64,000 bases of DNA from Phytopythium helicoides (lineage: Eukaryota > Oomycota > Peronosporomycetes > Pythiales > Pythiaceae), in contig JANFNE010000009.1 of the NCBI GenBank assembly GCA_024867545.1, positions 656,501 through 720,500 on the forward strand, given 5' to 3'. The notes below the pieces were generated by a model. It searched no databases. It worked only from the letters and a program-made list of their open reading frames with translations, and was not told where the DNA came from. Position 1 is the first letter of the stretch; every line of letters begins with the position of its first letter. Shown here piece after piece: positions 44,805-54,205 of this stretch. The position numbers were made by a program, and so were the translations under genes.

Positions 44805-47800
44805 ATGAATGAGTCTGGCACCTCACACGGTTCTCCTTCTTCTCCATCTCACGCGCTCTCTCCTTTAATCAAGCCTCTGCCAAATGGCTATCGCGACTTG
44901 GCGCCCCTCCGAAAAGGTCAGGGATGGCATGCAAACGGCAGGCTTAAGAGGACAAAAGCATCGCCTCAAAAGGTCGGAGAATTTGGATCTCCAGTGCGTC
45001 CACCAGACCGGGTAGTTTTCCCGTACATCGGTGGATACATCCCTCACGATGTCAGTGATAATCGGCCAGGGCCTGATTTAACTGATGTGCAAGGCGTGTT
45101 CTATCCAGATCAAGATGATCGAAACGAAGAAGACTGCAGTCCAAGTAGAATTTATGATCAGACCCAAAGCAGTGCCCCAGATACAAGTGGCTCTAGCCCT
45201 CGAATCGATGATCCCATAGTCCGTGTCGCTTTTCGTCCGCAGACGCCTCAGCATGCTTGGGTGGGACCACCTTCTGCTCCAAGAAGGCCAAAAAGCATGG
45301 GATCCAGTCCATATGCTCAACAAAACAGCGGCGGGACAAGCTTTAGAGCTCGCACGTTTACGAGTGCTGGTACTCCGATTGACAATAACAAATCCACACT
45401 ACCACATCCTACTGTGCCATCTGCTGGGAAGCCCGTCGATAAAGCTTTTGCAAACACGAAAGACGCTGCCGTTCAAGCGTCATTGTCCAAGAAAATGCGA
45501 CATATATCTGATCTGTTTTCTAGCGACGAAGCCCCTGGTGATCCAGTTTTGATGCAACAGCTTTGGCAAGAATATGCTGAGCGAGCTGCTCGAGGTGTGG
45601 ACAAACAAGAGTATCATCGCAAGATGCAGCACAAGTATAACGAGAGAAAAGCACTTCGAGACCGAGTTGCTGAATTGGAACAACAGCTAACTGCTGCTAA
45701 TCGGGAACGTGAAGAGCTTGTGTGCCAGCTTAGTGAACCTGACAATACTTTCTCCAGTCCACAGTATACCAATGAAAGACCAGCACATAGTCCAGCACAT
45801 AGTCCAGCACAAAGCCCAAACAGAAGCCCCAACAAAAGTCCTAACAGAAGTCCTAGCCCAAGCCCCACAACATTCACTATGCCCCTAGTAGACCACGATG
45901 AATATCGCCAACGAAACGTATATCTAGAGCAAGCTCTTAGCGATGCCAAGAACCACCTCGAAGATACAGAAGACTTACTCATTCAGCAGCGTACTGAGAT
46001 GATATGTGAAATAGATACTCTCAAGGCGAATCTTCAGCTTGAACGCCGGTCAAATGAAAATTTGTCGCTCCGTCTACGTGAAACGGAGATTAGCTTTCAA
46101 AATACTGCAGATGAGCTTATAGACACACGAGTTCATCTTGAGAAAGAGACAATAGCTAGACATGAAGCTACTCAACACGCTATGCATACTATCCTTTCAC
46201 TTGAAACGCGTCATCGACAAGAATTGGTTGTCTACAATGCCAAGCAAGCATTACTAAAGCTTGGCCGACAGGCGCTTTATGAAAAGGTGAGAGTTTTCCA
46301 TTCACGAACAGTGGTGGCCGAGCAGCGAATGCGAGCAGCATTAGAACAAGTAACACACTTACAGCAACAGGTTGATGATCAGCAACGACAGCTGGAACAA
46401 GTACTCACTCACCACGAGTTTAGTCATAATTCATTAAAGGCTCCAGTAAACCTGGCATGCAGTGAATCAAGTATGTCAAATAGTCGTGGGATGGTGGTTT
46501 ACCAAGGACCGATCACTATCACTGGTTATGAACTCTTGCTTCGTGTTGTATGTGAAGATTCAAGGCCAAGCCAATCCAATGAAAATAGTTCTTGGCTGTT
46601 CAACATTCGGTTTCTTGCTTTCGAACCCCTTTCAAAGCAGTACGATTCCCTAGTTTTCGCGATAGAAGATATACAACGGCTCATCATAGGGCATCATAAA
46701 TATTTCAAATGCACTCAAACGCTTCATCGCCGTCAATGCACTGAGCTGGCAGGACAACTGCTCAAGCATGTTCAAGCTGGTTTCAAGAATGGACGATTGG
46801 TACTTTGTGAAATGCCAGTCTTGGCAACACCAGAGCTAAATCGTTCGTGCGCTGACTTACGGGAAATATCAGGTTTGACTGAGTTAGACTCCATCCCTAT
46901 TTTCAAGGGAATTCACCGTCTTGAAAGATGCGCGCTACCCCCGACAGCAGATCCACAAAAATCGCTCGATTCTGTCGCAGCGGAAGTTATAATCAACAAA
47001 GTAACTGATTCAGAAAACGATCGCGAGTGGTGGCTAGAAATCTATTGTACTGCTCTTGATCTAATTGATCTGGACCCAGACGATTCAGGTTGTACTCATG
47101 AATTTTCTCTAAAAGTCACATCTACTGAGCTGGAAGCAATATGTGCTGACTTTCTTGGTTACTGTTCCAGCGAGCATATTGCCCACCTTAAATCCAGCGA
47201 AGCGCAAGAGTATGCACAGCTCATGGCTGTTCACGAAGAACTCTTGGATCCTTTGCTTCAACGCTTGCGTTTGTGCGTATCAAGCAATGGCAGAGACGAA
47301 ACCCACTCACTGGTTATTATGACCAGACCGAATGAGAGTATTGCAATTGCATCTACTGCAGTTGATGCCAGAATCGAGTCGTTAAACGATCTCTCAATTT
47401 CGCCAAAAGATGACGCAGTTTGCATACCCGAACGCAGACTAGATCATCGGGGGATTGTCAATATGGGTGGTATATTTTATTGTGCGCGCTTCCGAGAGAT
47501 TTGGGACGATGAGGTTATGCTGGAAGCAATACTAGAGGATCCTGAATCGTTTACCCGGTTGTCTGGTATTCTGTATCAGTATCAAATAGCAGCCATCATC
47601 GAGCATTTGAAGACAAGTGGCGCAGTATTGGAAAGTGAAAGCCAGCTTGATATGGGTATTCCAGCAGATTTTCATGCTCCGATCTGCAAGCTTTTGGTTC
47701 AGCATCTACGAAAGTCTGACTGTGATTTATCGCTTGCAGTCTCTTTCGACTCTCTTTTGGCCATGATAGGAGAAAAACACTCAGCCAAACCGGTTTGTAA

Positions 47801-48182
47801 TGACAAGACATCAGTAGCAGAAAGGAGTATCGATCAGGCGGAAACACCAACGATCATTCGTGCTGATATGCATCTACAGATTGAGGTGATGGGGTGCCAA
47901 GGCAAGCTTTCAGAGCGTGATGTTCTTGAATTGTTCGCCCAAACCAAGATCTCGGGATCTAAGAAATTATCCCAAATACGCAAAGGTGTCCGGATTTGCG
48001 CTGGCGATGGCTATCACTCTTTCGCCTTCGTACACTGCTTTCGTGGTTTTTTAAACTTTGATGGGATGATTGCAGTCATGTATCCTATCTACCCACAACA
48101 AACAACTGTAAGCAGAGTGCTTGTATTGAGTAGTAATTTGGCAACCAAAGCCCTCGAGCTCTTAGGAGTTGAACGCGCCTGA
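44805..48182 (+). CDS. Coiled-coil protein of unknown function, 1125 aa
   Basis: This is a single uninterrupted frame from ATG 44805. Residues 1-250 are polar, with Pro/Ser-rich patches and a short block VFPYIGGYIPHDV. Residues about 275-345 form a first helical region (KMQHKYNERKALRDRVAELE). A degenerate tandem repeat of SPAHSPAQSPNRSPN type follows near 360-390. A long coiled coil lies at 395-580 (QQLTAANREREELVCQLSEP earlier, LEQALSDAKNHLEDTEDLL, QLERRSNENLSLRLRETE). The C-terminal half is a mixed alpha/beta region of about 500 residues that I do not recognise. The layout suggests a cytoskeletal or basal-body component, but that is a guess. Its ATG overlaps, on the other strand, a possible alternative ATG of the divergent giant gene. 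Confidence 0.75.
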   Translation: MNESGTSHGSPSSPSHALSPLIKPLPNGYRDLAPLRKGQGWHANGRLKRTKASPQKVGEFGSPVRPPDRVVFPYIGGYIPHDVSDNRPGPDLTDVQGVFYPDQDDRNEEDCSPSRIYDQTQSSAPDTSGSSPRIDDPIVRVAFRPQTPQHAWVGPPSAPRRPKSMGSSPYAQQNSGGTSFRARTFTSAGTPIDNNKSTLPHPTVPSAGKPVDKAFANTKDAAVQASLSKKMRHISDLFSSDEAPGDPVLMQQLWQEYAERAARGVDKQEYHRKMQHKYNERKALRDRVAELEQQLTAANREREELVCQLSEPDNTFSSPQYTNERPAHSPAHSPAQSPNRSPNKSPNRSPSPSPTTFTMPLVDHDEYRQRNVYLEQALSDAKNHLEDTEDLLIQQRTEMICEIDTLKANLQLERRSNENLSLRLRETEISFQNTADELIDTRVHLEKETIARHEATQHAMHTILSLETRHRQELVVYNAKQALLKLGRQALYEKVRVFHSRTVVAEQRMRAALEQVTHLQQQVDDQQRQLEQVLTHHEFSHNSLKAPVNLACSESSMSNSRGMVVYQGPITITGYELLLRVVCEDSRPSQSNENSSWLFNIRFLAFEPLSKQYDSLVFAIEDIQRLIIGHHKYFKCTQTLHRRQCTELAGQLLKHVQAGFKNGRLVLCEMPVLATPELNRSCADLREISGLTELDSIPIFKGIHRLERCALPPTADPQKSLDSVAAEVIINKVTDSENDREWWLEIYCTALDLIDLDPDDSGCTHEFSLKVTSTELEAICADFLGYCSSEHIAHLKSSEAQEYAQLMAVHEELLDPLLQRLRLCVSSNGRDETHSLVIMTRPNESIAIASTAVDARIESLNDLSISPKDDAVCIPERRLDHRGIVNMGGIFYCARFREIWDDEVMLEAILEDPESFTRLSGILYQYQIAAIIEHLKTSGAVLESESQLDMGIPADFHAPICKLLVQHLRKSDCDLSLAVSFDSLLAMIGEKHSAKPVCNDKTSVAERSIDQAETPTIIRADMHLQIEVMGCQGKLSERDVLELFAQTKISGSKKLSQIRKGVRICAGDGYHSFAFVHCFRGFLNFDGMIAVMYPIYPQQTTVSRVLVLSSNLATKALELLGVERA

Positions 48183-48918
48183 TAACATTTTAACCCAAAG
48201 TCAGTAACTGTGCAATAATAATGTATAATGTACTACAACACCTAATTCTATGCTTCTGCTTACCGACCTATGGCAACTTGCCACTATATTTCTCGATGAC
48301 CAAGTGTAGAACCTTGAGCATGCCGTCTCTCCTGGTCGTCGTAGCACACACGCGCCTTCCTTGTCGGTAAACCCGCGCGTGCCCAGAGAGTATTATCTTC
48401 AATGTAGTAAAAGCTATGTTAGTGTTTTGTTTGCTGAGAATCGGCGCAGGATCAGCTGCTGGGCTTGCGCTGACTCAAGACCTTGGTTGAGCCACTCAAC
48501 CATTGAAAGCATTGATAAGTGGGTCGTGTATCATCATTCCGAGTGCAGTATCCAAGATGTACCTCACCCACCAGACTCACAAGGTTGCACTCGCTCAGGC
48601 AATCTTGTTCGTGAGAATGCCATGAGCAGTACCGACCCGAAACAGCCAACGATATGAGAATGATTGTCAATTGGTTAGGAGTGTTCATCTAAAGCAAGTT
48701 GAAGTGCGGGACACTGTCTCAGTGTCACCGACCTGAATGTGCTGATCTTCCGGCATGAAATTGCCGAGAGCTCGGAGAAAGCATTCCTCTGATCCAACCA
48801 TCCTGTGCTCATAAGGTTTATGTCCAGAGAGGAAACGCGTGTCCTTCCTCACGGTGGGAAGGCAACATCAACTGCCAGATCGCCATTTACGCTTTGACTG
48901 ACTAGCGTCGCAGCAGCA
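48183..48918. other. Intergenic region upstream of CPR copy A
   Basis: This 736-bp stretch has short frames on both strands, none with a recognisable motif. The first 60 bp are AT-rich and probably the 3' end of the coiled-coil gene. The last 200 bp should hold the promoter of the reductase gene. Nothing else was recognised. Confidence 0.4.
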
Positions 48919-51039
48919 ATGAGTCCTCTTGGAACCTTTGCAGTCGTAGCAACAACGCTAGTTACTGTCACTGGCGCAATAGTGCTGACGCGGATAAACG
49001 ACCAAGGCGCGTTCAAGGAGTTCCTTCGCTTCGCAACGTGTGCCTTCGCGGCGGGGGAGGTTCCAACACGAGGTACTCGTCGAAAGAAACCTGCCGTTCA
49101 AAAACGAGCAAGCGAAGACTACGACAACGATCCAAACTACCCTGGTGGGAGGGTGGCGATCCTGTTCGGGTCGCAGACGGGGACGGCCGAAGGGTTCGCC
49201 GAGGTGCTCAAGAACGCGGGGAGGAAGGTCGGGTTCGCGGCGCACGCCATCGACCTGGAGGAGTACGACGCCGCGTCCGCGCTGCACAAGGAGAAGATTG
49301 TGGTGTTCGTGATGGCGACGTACGGCGAGGGCGACCCGACCGACAACGCCGTCGAGTTCTTCAAGTTCCTCAAGAACGAAGACGGCGAGCTGGACGAGAA
49401 CTCGTTCGCCGGCATCGGGTACACGGTGTTCGGCCTCGGCAACCGACAGTATGAGCACTACAACTTCATGGGCCGCTCGGTCGACAAGCTGATGGAGAAG
49501 TACGGCGCGCACCGCGTGTACAACTATGGCGAGGGCGACGACGACGCGTCGCTGGACGAGGACTTTGACGACTGGCGCGAGAACTTGTGGAAGTCGCTGC
49601 GCAAGCAGTTCGTGGCAGGCGCCGAGGACGACGCGGACGACGCGGTCGGTGCCAACGGCGTGAGCGGCGACGGCGTGTCTGCTCCCGAGTACGAGTACCT
49701 GGTGGAGGAGATCCGCACTCCGGCCGTGACTCCCGTGGTCTCGTCGGACGTGCGCATGAAGGCGTCGACGAAGCACTTCTTCACGGCCAAGAGCGCCAAG
49801 GTGGTCGTGAACCGCGAGGTGCGTCCGTCGACGGAGAACGGATCGACGGTGCACGTCGAGTTCGACCTGCGCGACACGGGTGTCGAGTACGTGACTGCGG
49901 ACAACCTGGCGATCCTGCCGGAGAACTCAGCGTCGAACGTCGAGCGCTTGGCCAAGCGACTCGGGTACGACCTGGACCAGTGGGTGTCGATCAAACCCGT
50001 GGACGAGGACACAAAGGGCGAGCTGCCGTTCCCGTCGCCGTCCACCATCGAGACGATCTTGACATGCTATCTGGGCATCAACAGCGCGCCGCGCAAGGGT
50101 CCGCTCAAGCAGCTGGCGTTCTTTGCCAAGAGCGCCGAGGAGCGCGCTGAGCTGGTGCGGCTGTCGTCGAAGGAGGGCAAGGACGAATACCAGCAGTGGG
50201 TGCTGGACGACGAGCGCTCGTTCGTCGACGTGCTGGAGCACTTTGCGTCCGTGCAGGTGCCGATCGGCGCGCTCATCCACGTGATCCCGTTCCTTGCGCC
50301 GCGGTACTACACTATCTCGTCGTCGAGCCTTGTGAACCCGCAGCGTGTGCACGCGACGATCAGCGTGATCGAGAGCAAGAAGCAGGACGGACGTGTGTTC
50401 CAGGGCGTGTGTTCGACGTACGCTGCGGGTCTGCTGCCTCTGGACGGTCACGAGGACGGCAAGAAGAAGCGTGAGCGCGACAGCCGTCCGGGCGAGCAGG
50501 GCGCCAAGGCGCCGCGTGCGTGGCCCAATGCTCGGATCTTCGTGCGTCCATCGACGTTCCGCCTGCCGAAGAGTCCGCTGACGCCGATCATCATGATCGG
50601 TCCTGGCACGGGTATTGCGCCAATGCGTGCGTTCCTGCACGAGCGTGCGGCGCAGCAGGCTGCGGGCGAGACTGTGGGCAAGTCCATCCTGTACTTTGGC
50701 TGCCGTCGTCGCGACGAGGACTACATCTACCGCGATGAGCTGGAGGGTTTCCAGTCGTCGGGCGTGCTGTCGGAGCTGCACCTTGCATTCTCTCGCGAGC
50801 AGTCGGAGAAGGTGTACGTGCAGCACTTGCTGTCGCGGAACGGTGCTGGTCTGTGGGAGTTGATCGACAAGGAGAATGCGTACATCTACGTATGTGGCGC
50901 GACGACGATGGGCAACGACGTGAACAAGGTGCTGCACCAGATCATCGAAGAGTTTGGTGGCAAGTCGTCGTCGGAGGCGGCGGCGATTCTGAAGTCGCTG
51001 CAGGACGGTCACCGCTACATCCAGGAGCTGTGGGCATAG
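48919..51039 (+). CDS. CPR: NADPH-cytochrome P450 reductase, copy A, 706 aa
   Basis: CPR passes electrons from NADPH through FAD and FMN to P450s at the ER membrane. The N-terminal anchor is FAVVATTLVTVTGAIVL (residues about 7-23). The FMN domain shows LFGSQTGTAEGFAEVL, MATYGEGDPTDNA and FGLGNRQYEHYN. The FAD domain has RYYTISSSS. The NADPH site has GPGTGIAPMRAF and YFGCRRRDEDYIYRDEL, and the chain ends ELWA with the usual penultimate Trp. The gene is intronless. From base 49147 to the stop it is matched, in inverted orientation, by copy B with five synonymous changes. The first 76 residues differ completely from copy B, so the two enzymes share catalytic domains but have different membrane anchors. 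The Lys/Arg-rich linker TRRKKPAVQKR follows the anchor. Confidence 0.95.
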   Translation: MSPLGTFAVVATTLVTVTGAIVLTRINDQGAFKEFLRFATCAFAAGEVPTRGTRRKKPAVQKRASEDYDNDPNYPGGRVAILFGSQTGTAEGFAEVLKNAGRKVGFAAHAIDLEEYDAASALHKEKIVVFVMATYGEGDPTDNAVEFFKFLKNEDGELDENSFAGIGYTVFGLGNRQYEHYNFMGRSVDKLMEKYGAHRVYNYGEGDDDASLDEDFDDWRENLWKSLRKQFVAGAEDDADDAVGANGVSGDGVSAPEYEYLVEEIRTPAVTPVVSSDVRMKASTKHFFTAKSAKVVVNREVRPSTENGSTVHVEFDLRDTGVEYVTADNLAILPENSASNVERLAKRLGYDLDQWVSIKPVDEDTKGELPFPSPSTIETILTCYLGINSAPRKGPLKQLAFFAKSAEERAELVRLSSKEGKDEYQQWVLDDERSFVDVLEHFASVQVPIGALIHVIPFLAPRYYTISSSSLVNPQRVHATISVIESKKQDGRVFQGVCSTYAAGLLPLDGHEDGKKKRERDSRPGEQGAKAPRAWPNARIFVRPSTFRLPKSPLTPIIMIGPGTGIAPMRAFLHERAAQQAAGETVGKSILYFGCRRRDEDYIYRDELEGFQSSGVLSELHLAFSREQSEKVYVQHLLSRNGAGLWELIDKENAYIYVCGATTMGNDVNKVLHQIIEEFGGKSSSEAAAILKSLQDGHRYIQELWA

Positions 51040-52290
51040 TTGGTTGGCCTTTCTGGCATGCGGATGGTTATTTCACTGAGTGCTTGCGTGCCACGTATTT
51101 CGTGTGTCGGCTCTGCAAGAAGCCATGGGATTGCCATTTGTTGCTATACATCGAAGTAGATCCAGTAGATTGTGGTGCAGTAGCTTCGAATCCTATCCAC
51201 CGGTGGAGCTGGGCACCACAACTCAAATAAAATCAAGATTCCTAGCTGAGCGCGATCGTGCAAGCATGATCACCTACCAAACATAACTTGACGATATCAT
51301 CCAATGTGCGTGTGAACGAGTAATCAGACAAACACATACGTGCAGCGAAGCTTTATTGCTAGCACTCGCCTTCGGCTCGCTGGTATGGCCGAGGTAAGCC
51401 CGGGATCCTACGATAAAAGACGATGACTGGGAATGGAACCCAGTGAAAATGCAACAATGCCTGAGTATACAGTGCTATCTGCGGGCAACGCTAAGCGCAC
51501 CTGCAGACACTTTGTGGCCCCTGATGTGTTAAGTTGGCGCTCGACAGAAAATATTAGGTCTTGGTTGACCACGGAGCATGTTGAGGAGAAGCATGAGCAT
51601 GTTCTTCGAGGCGTTGACGTCGCGGTTCACAGTAGTACCAAAACAGCCATTGGATCGACAATGGAGCACACTATAAACCTTGCACGTCCGCCATTCCTTG
51701 TCCGTGCTGTTCTTGACCTTGCAGAGTCGGAGACTGTACTGGTATTCTAGCTGCCGGTGGCAACGTGAGTGAAGCTTGCTGGTGCGAAACTCATCAATCG
51801 ATTGCACACGACAGTAGTTTCTCAATGTGTGCTCGAGTCTCTTGACCGGCCCCGCGGGGCACTTCTTGATGAGTACAGAGTAATCGGTATTGCTCCAATC
51901 TCCAAATCCAACCACCGTTCGCCTGCCTGCTTGCTGGGTCAGTCTCCGGCAGATTTCATGTAGCTTCTTCTGCGCAAAGATGTACCGACCAAAACGCAGG
52001 TTGCGGAATCCCTTCGCCCGTGAAAATCCTAGCAGGTTTTCCATACGTGGAATAACGTATCGTGTGTACGTTTCCAGCAGCTCGAGCGACGCGGTCTTCT
52101 TCGACGGCATCTGACGCTCGGCCCTCAAAATGTCGGGACGCCGCTCCTTCCAGCAAGCTATCTTCTGGTTGCTCTTGTGGTAGCGAGCATCCTCGTAGAA
52201 CTCACGAGTAGAGCAGTGGATAGTCTCGCCATCCTGGTTGGTTGCTACAAACAGATCTCGTCTGCCAGGATCTAGACCCCACATGACATC
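49147..52290 (+). repeat. Left arm of 3144-bp near-perfect inverted repeat
   Basis: Every position x here matches the complement of position 105734-x in the right arm. There is no indel over 3144 bp, and the only differences I found are at 49299, 50748, 50784, 50790, 50805 and 51988. The arm covers CPR codons from GGRVAILFG to the stop, 489 bp of non-coding DNA, and the catalytic half of the Fanzor gene. Identity drops sharply outside both ends. Confidence 0.95.
51040..51528. other. Conserved non-coding gap between CPR A and Fanzor A
   Basis: These 489 bp separate the convergent stops of CPR copy A and the Fanzor gene. I found no difference from the mirror copy at 54206-54694. It contains a 17-nt hairpin CTGGGAATGGAACCCAG (51427-51443) and a GC-rich stretch at about 51358-51410. 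In known Fanzor and TnpB loci the guide (omega) RNA is encoded at and just beyond the nuclease 3' end, which here is this region read on the minus strand. Confidence 0.5.
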
Positions 52291-53142
52291 GTAGTCTTCT
52301 TCCCGAAGTGGGCGGTCTGTTGCCGGATGGGTTTTCCGCATGACAATACTGACAGCCTTTCCGTCCGTCACGATCTCTCCTGCGAACTTCTTGTTGGCTG
52401 TTTCAAACTTCTCGATATTGAAGAGACTGTGCCACCAATCGTCTGCGACAGCATTCCAATCGTCGCCTAGAGGAGGCACGCGAACACCAGCACGTAGAAG
52501 TAGGCTGCGGAGCGCCGTCTTGCACATCTTGAAGTGCGAGCACTTGAACCCATTCTTTGTCGGCAGGAGACTGAACGTGCGGACCTCTGGGATGTCCTGT
52601 CGATACTGAAATCGGCGATTCCTCTCTTCAATGTCGGTCAGAATCATGTAGGTGAGAGGAAGCAATCTGTTAGCCTCGTCGGACAAGTAGCCGCTCTCGT
52701 TGCGCGGGATCTGCTCTCGCCAAGCCTGCACCTCGGTATCGTTGCCGTTGTAGACAGGGTCCAGGATGCTCTTGATCATGACGTAGGCCTCAGCACCATT
52801 CAAGTCATAGACCCGCTTAATGTGACGGTGAAAGCGACGGTAGAAATTGCGTACGATCGCGTTCTTGGTGTTAGTGGCCATCATTTGGGCTGCGTTCTTC
52901 TGCCACCCAGCGGTAATCTGCCGGTTGCTTGCACGTCGAGCGCCCTCACCTCGCCAAGTGTTGTACAGCGTGACCGACTACTGGAATGCAGCAGACCCGA
53001 GCGTGGAGCTGGCGTTGCAAACACACGATAGGCATCTATAGAAGAAGACCTGGTTGAGTGGCTCCACTGCATTGCCCAGCTGACACATCCGCACGGCGTG
53101 GATGTTGGCGAGGACGTAAGCCTCCAGCACGGCCTGGTCCAT
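51529..53142 (-). CDS. Fanzor (eukaryotic TnpB-like) RNA-guided nuclease, copy A; in-frame TAG
   Basis: The minus frame from ATG 52884 encodes 451 residues to the stop at 51529. The same frame extends upstream to ATG 53142 but is cut by TAG at 52978-52980. The family is recognised from the split RuvC site: VMWGLDPGRRDLFVATNQDG (first Asp), TVVGFGDWSN where TnpB has its usual Glu motif, IDEFRTSKLHSRCH (the Glu of the rearranged Fanzor site) and VNRDVNASKNML (last Asp). A zinc-ribbon-like CRSNGC lies just before the last motif, and one expected Cys is His. Residues 1-190 of the 451-aa form are helical and basic, as in the REC part. Fanzors cut DNA guided by an omega RNA. Activity of this copy depends on whether the TAG removes an essential N-terminus. 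Confidence 0.8.
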
Positions 53143-53443
53143 ATCCGGTTTCAGCATCGACAGGACATCCCAGAGATCCGCACGTTCAGTCTCCTGCCGA
53201 CAAAGAATGGGTTCAAGTCCTCGCACTTCAAGATGTGCAAGACGGCGCTCCGCAGCCTACTTCTACGTGCTGGTGTTCGCGTGCCTCCTCAAGGCGACGA
53301 TTGGAATGCTGTTGCAGACGATTGGTGGCACAGTCTCTTCAATATCGCAAGGTTTGAAACAGCCAACAAGAAGTTCGTAGGAGAGATCGTGACGGACGGA
53401 AAGGCTGTCAGCATCAGACCGCCCACTCAGGGAAGAAGATTAT
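52291..53443. other. Spacer of the palindrome: two decayed Fanzor 5' regions meeting head to head
   Basis: Minus-strand Fanzor A N-terminal coding fills 53142-52291. Plus-strand Fanzor B sequence starts abruptly near 53148. These parts are related to each other in inverted orientation but have diverged, unlike the arms. Confidence 0.75.
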
Positions 53444-54205
53444 GATGTCATGTGGGGTCTAGATCCTGGCAGACGAGATCTGTTTGTAGCAACCAACCAG
53501 GATGGCGAGACTATCCACTGCTCTACTCGTGAGTTCTACGAGGATGCTCGCTACCACAAGAGCAACCAGAAGATAGCTTGCTGGAAGGAGCGGCGTCCCG
53601 ACATTTTGAGGGCCGAGCGTCAGATGCCGTCGAAGAAGACCGCGTCGCTCGAGCTGCTGGAAACGTACACACGATACGTTATTCCACGTATGGAAAACCT
53701 GCTAGGATTTTCACGGGCGAAGGGATTCCGCAACCTGCGTTTTGGACGGTACATCTTTGCGCAGAAGAAGCTACATGAAATCTGCCGGAGACTGACCCAG
53801 CAAGCAGGCAGGCGAACGGTGGTTGGATTTGGAGATTGGAGCAATACCGATTACTCTGTACTCATCAAGAAGTGCCCCGCGGGGCCGGTCAAGAGACTCG
53901 AGCACACATTGAGAAACTACTGTCGTGTGCAATCGATTGATGAGTTTCGCACCAGCAAGCTTCACTCACGTTGCCACCGGCAGCTAGAATACCAGTACAG
54001 TCTCCGACTCTGCAAGGTCAAGAACAGCACGGACAAGGAATGGCGGACGTGCAAGGTTTATAGTGTGCTCCATTGTCGATCCAATGGCTGTTTTGGTACT
54101 ACTGTGAACCGCGACGTCAACGCCTCGAAGAACATGCTCATGCTTCTCCTCAACATGCTCCGTGGTCAACCAAGACCTAATATTTTCTGTCGAGCGCCAA
54201 CTTAA
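53148..54205 (+). pseudogene. Fanzor copy B, truncated and frameshifted
   Basis: The sequence begins in mid-protein at FQHRQDIPEIRTFSLLPTKN, about 190 residues into the full-length form of copy A. It runs with a few replacements (ALRSLLLRAGVRVPPQGDDW) to GKAVSI. There a 28-bp deletion relative to copy A shifts the frame. From ATG 53450 (MWGLDPGRRDLF) the frame is open to 54205 and encodes 251 residues identical to the C-terminal part of copy A, with all RuvC-like motifs and the zinc-ribbon segment. The first part would need another start, so a full nuclease cannot be made. The intact half lies within the homogenised palindrome arm, and the broken half lies outside it. Confidence 0.75.

Noticed and set aside
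48958..49854. Long antisense frames within both CPR genes (also 49927-51012 and 55880-56953)
   Set aside because: High third-position GC suppresses stops on the opposite strand; the sense frames carry complete flavoprotein motifs and the antisense products are Arg/His/Val-biased.
51427..51443. tRNA T-arm-like hairpin (CTGGG/CCCAG around a seven-base loop)
   Set aside because: No matching acceptor stem, D-arm or anticodon arm could be placed around it; kept only as a structured element in the candidate guide-RNA region.
52534..53031. Plus-strand frame of 165 codons in the palindrome spacer
   Set aside because: It is antisense to the Fanzor A N-terminal coding sequence.
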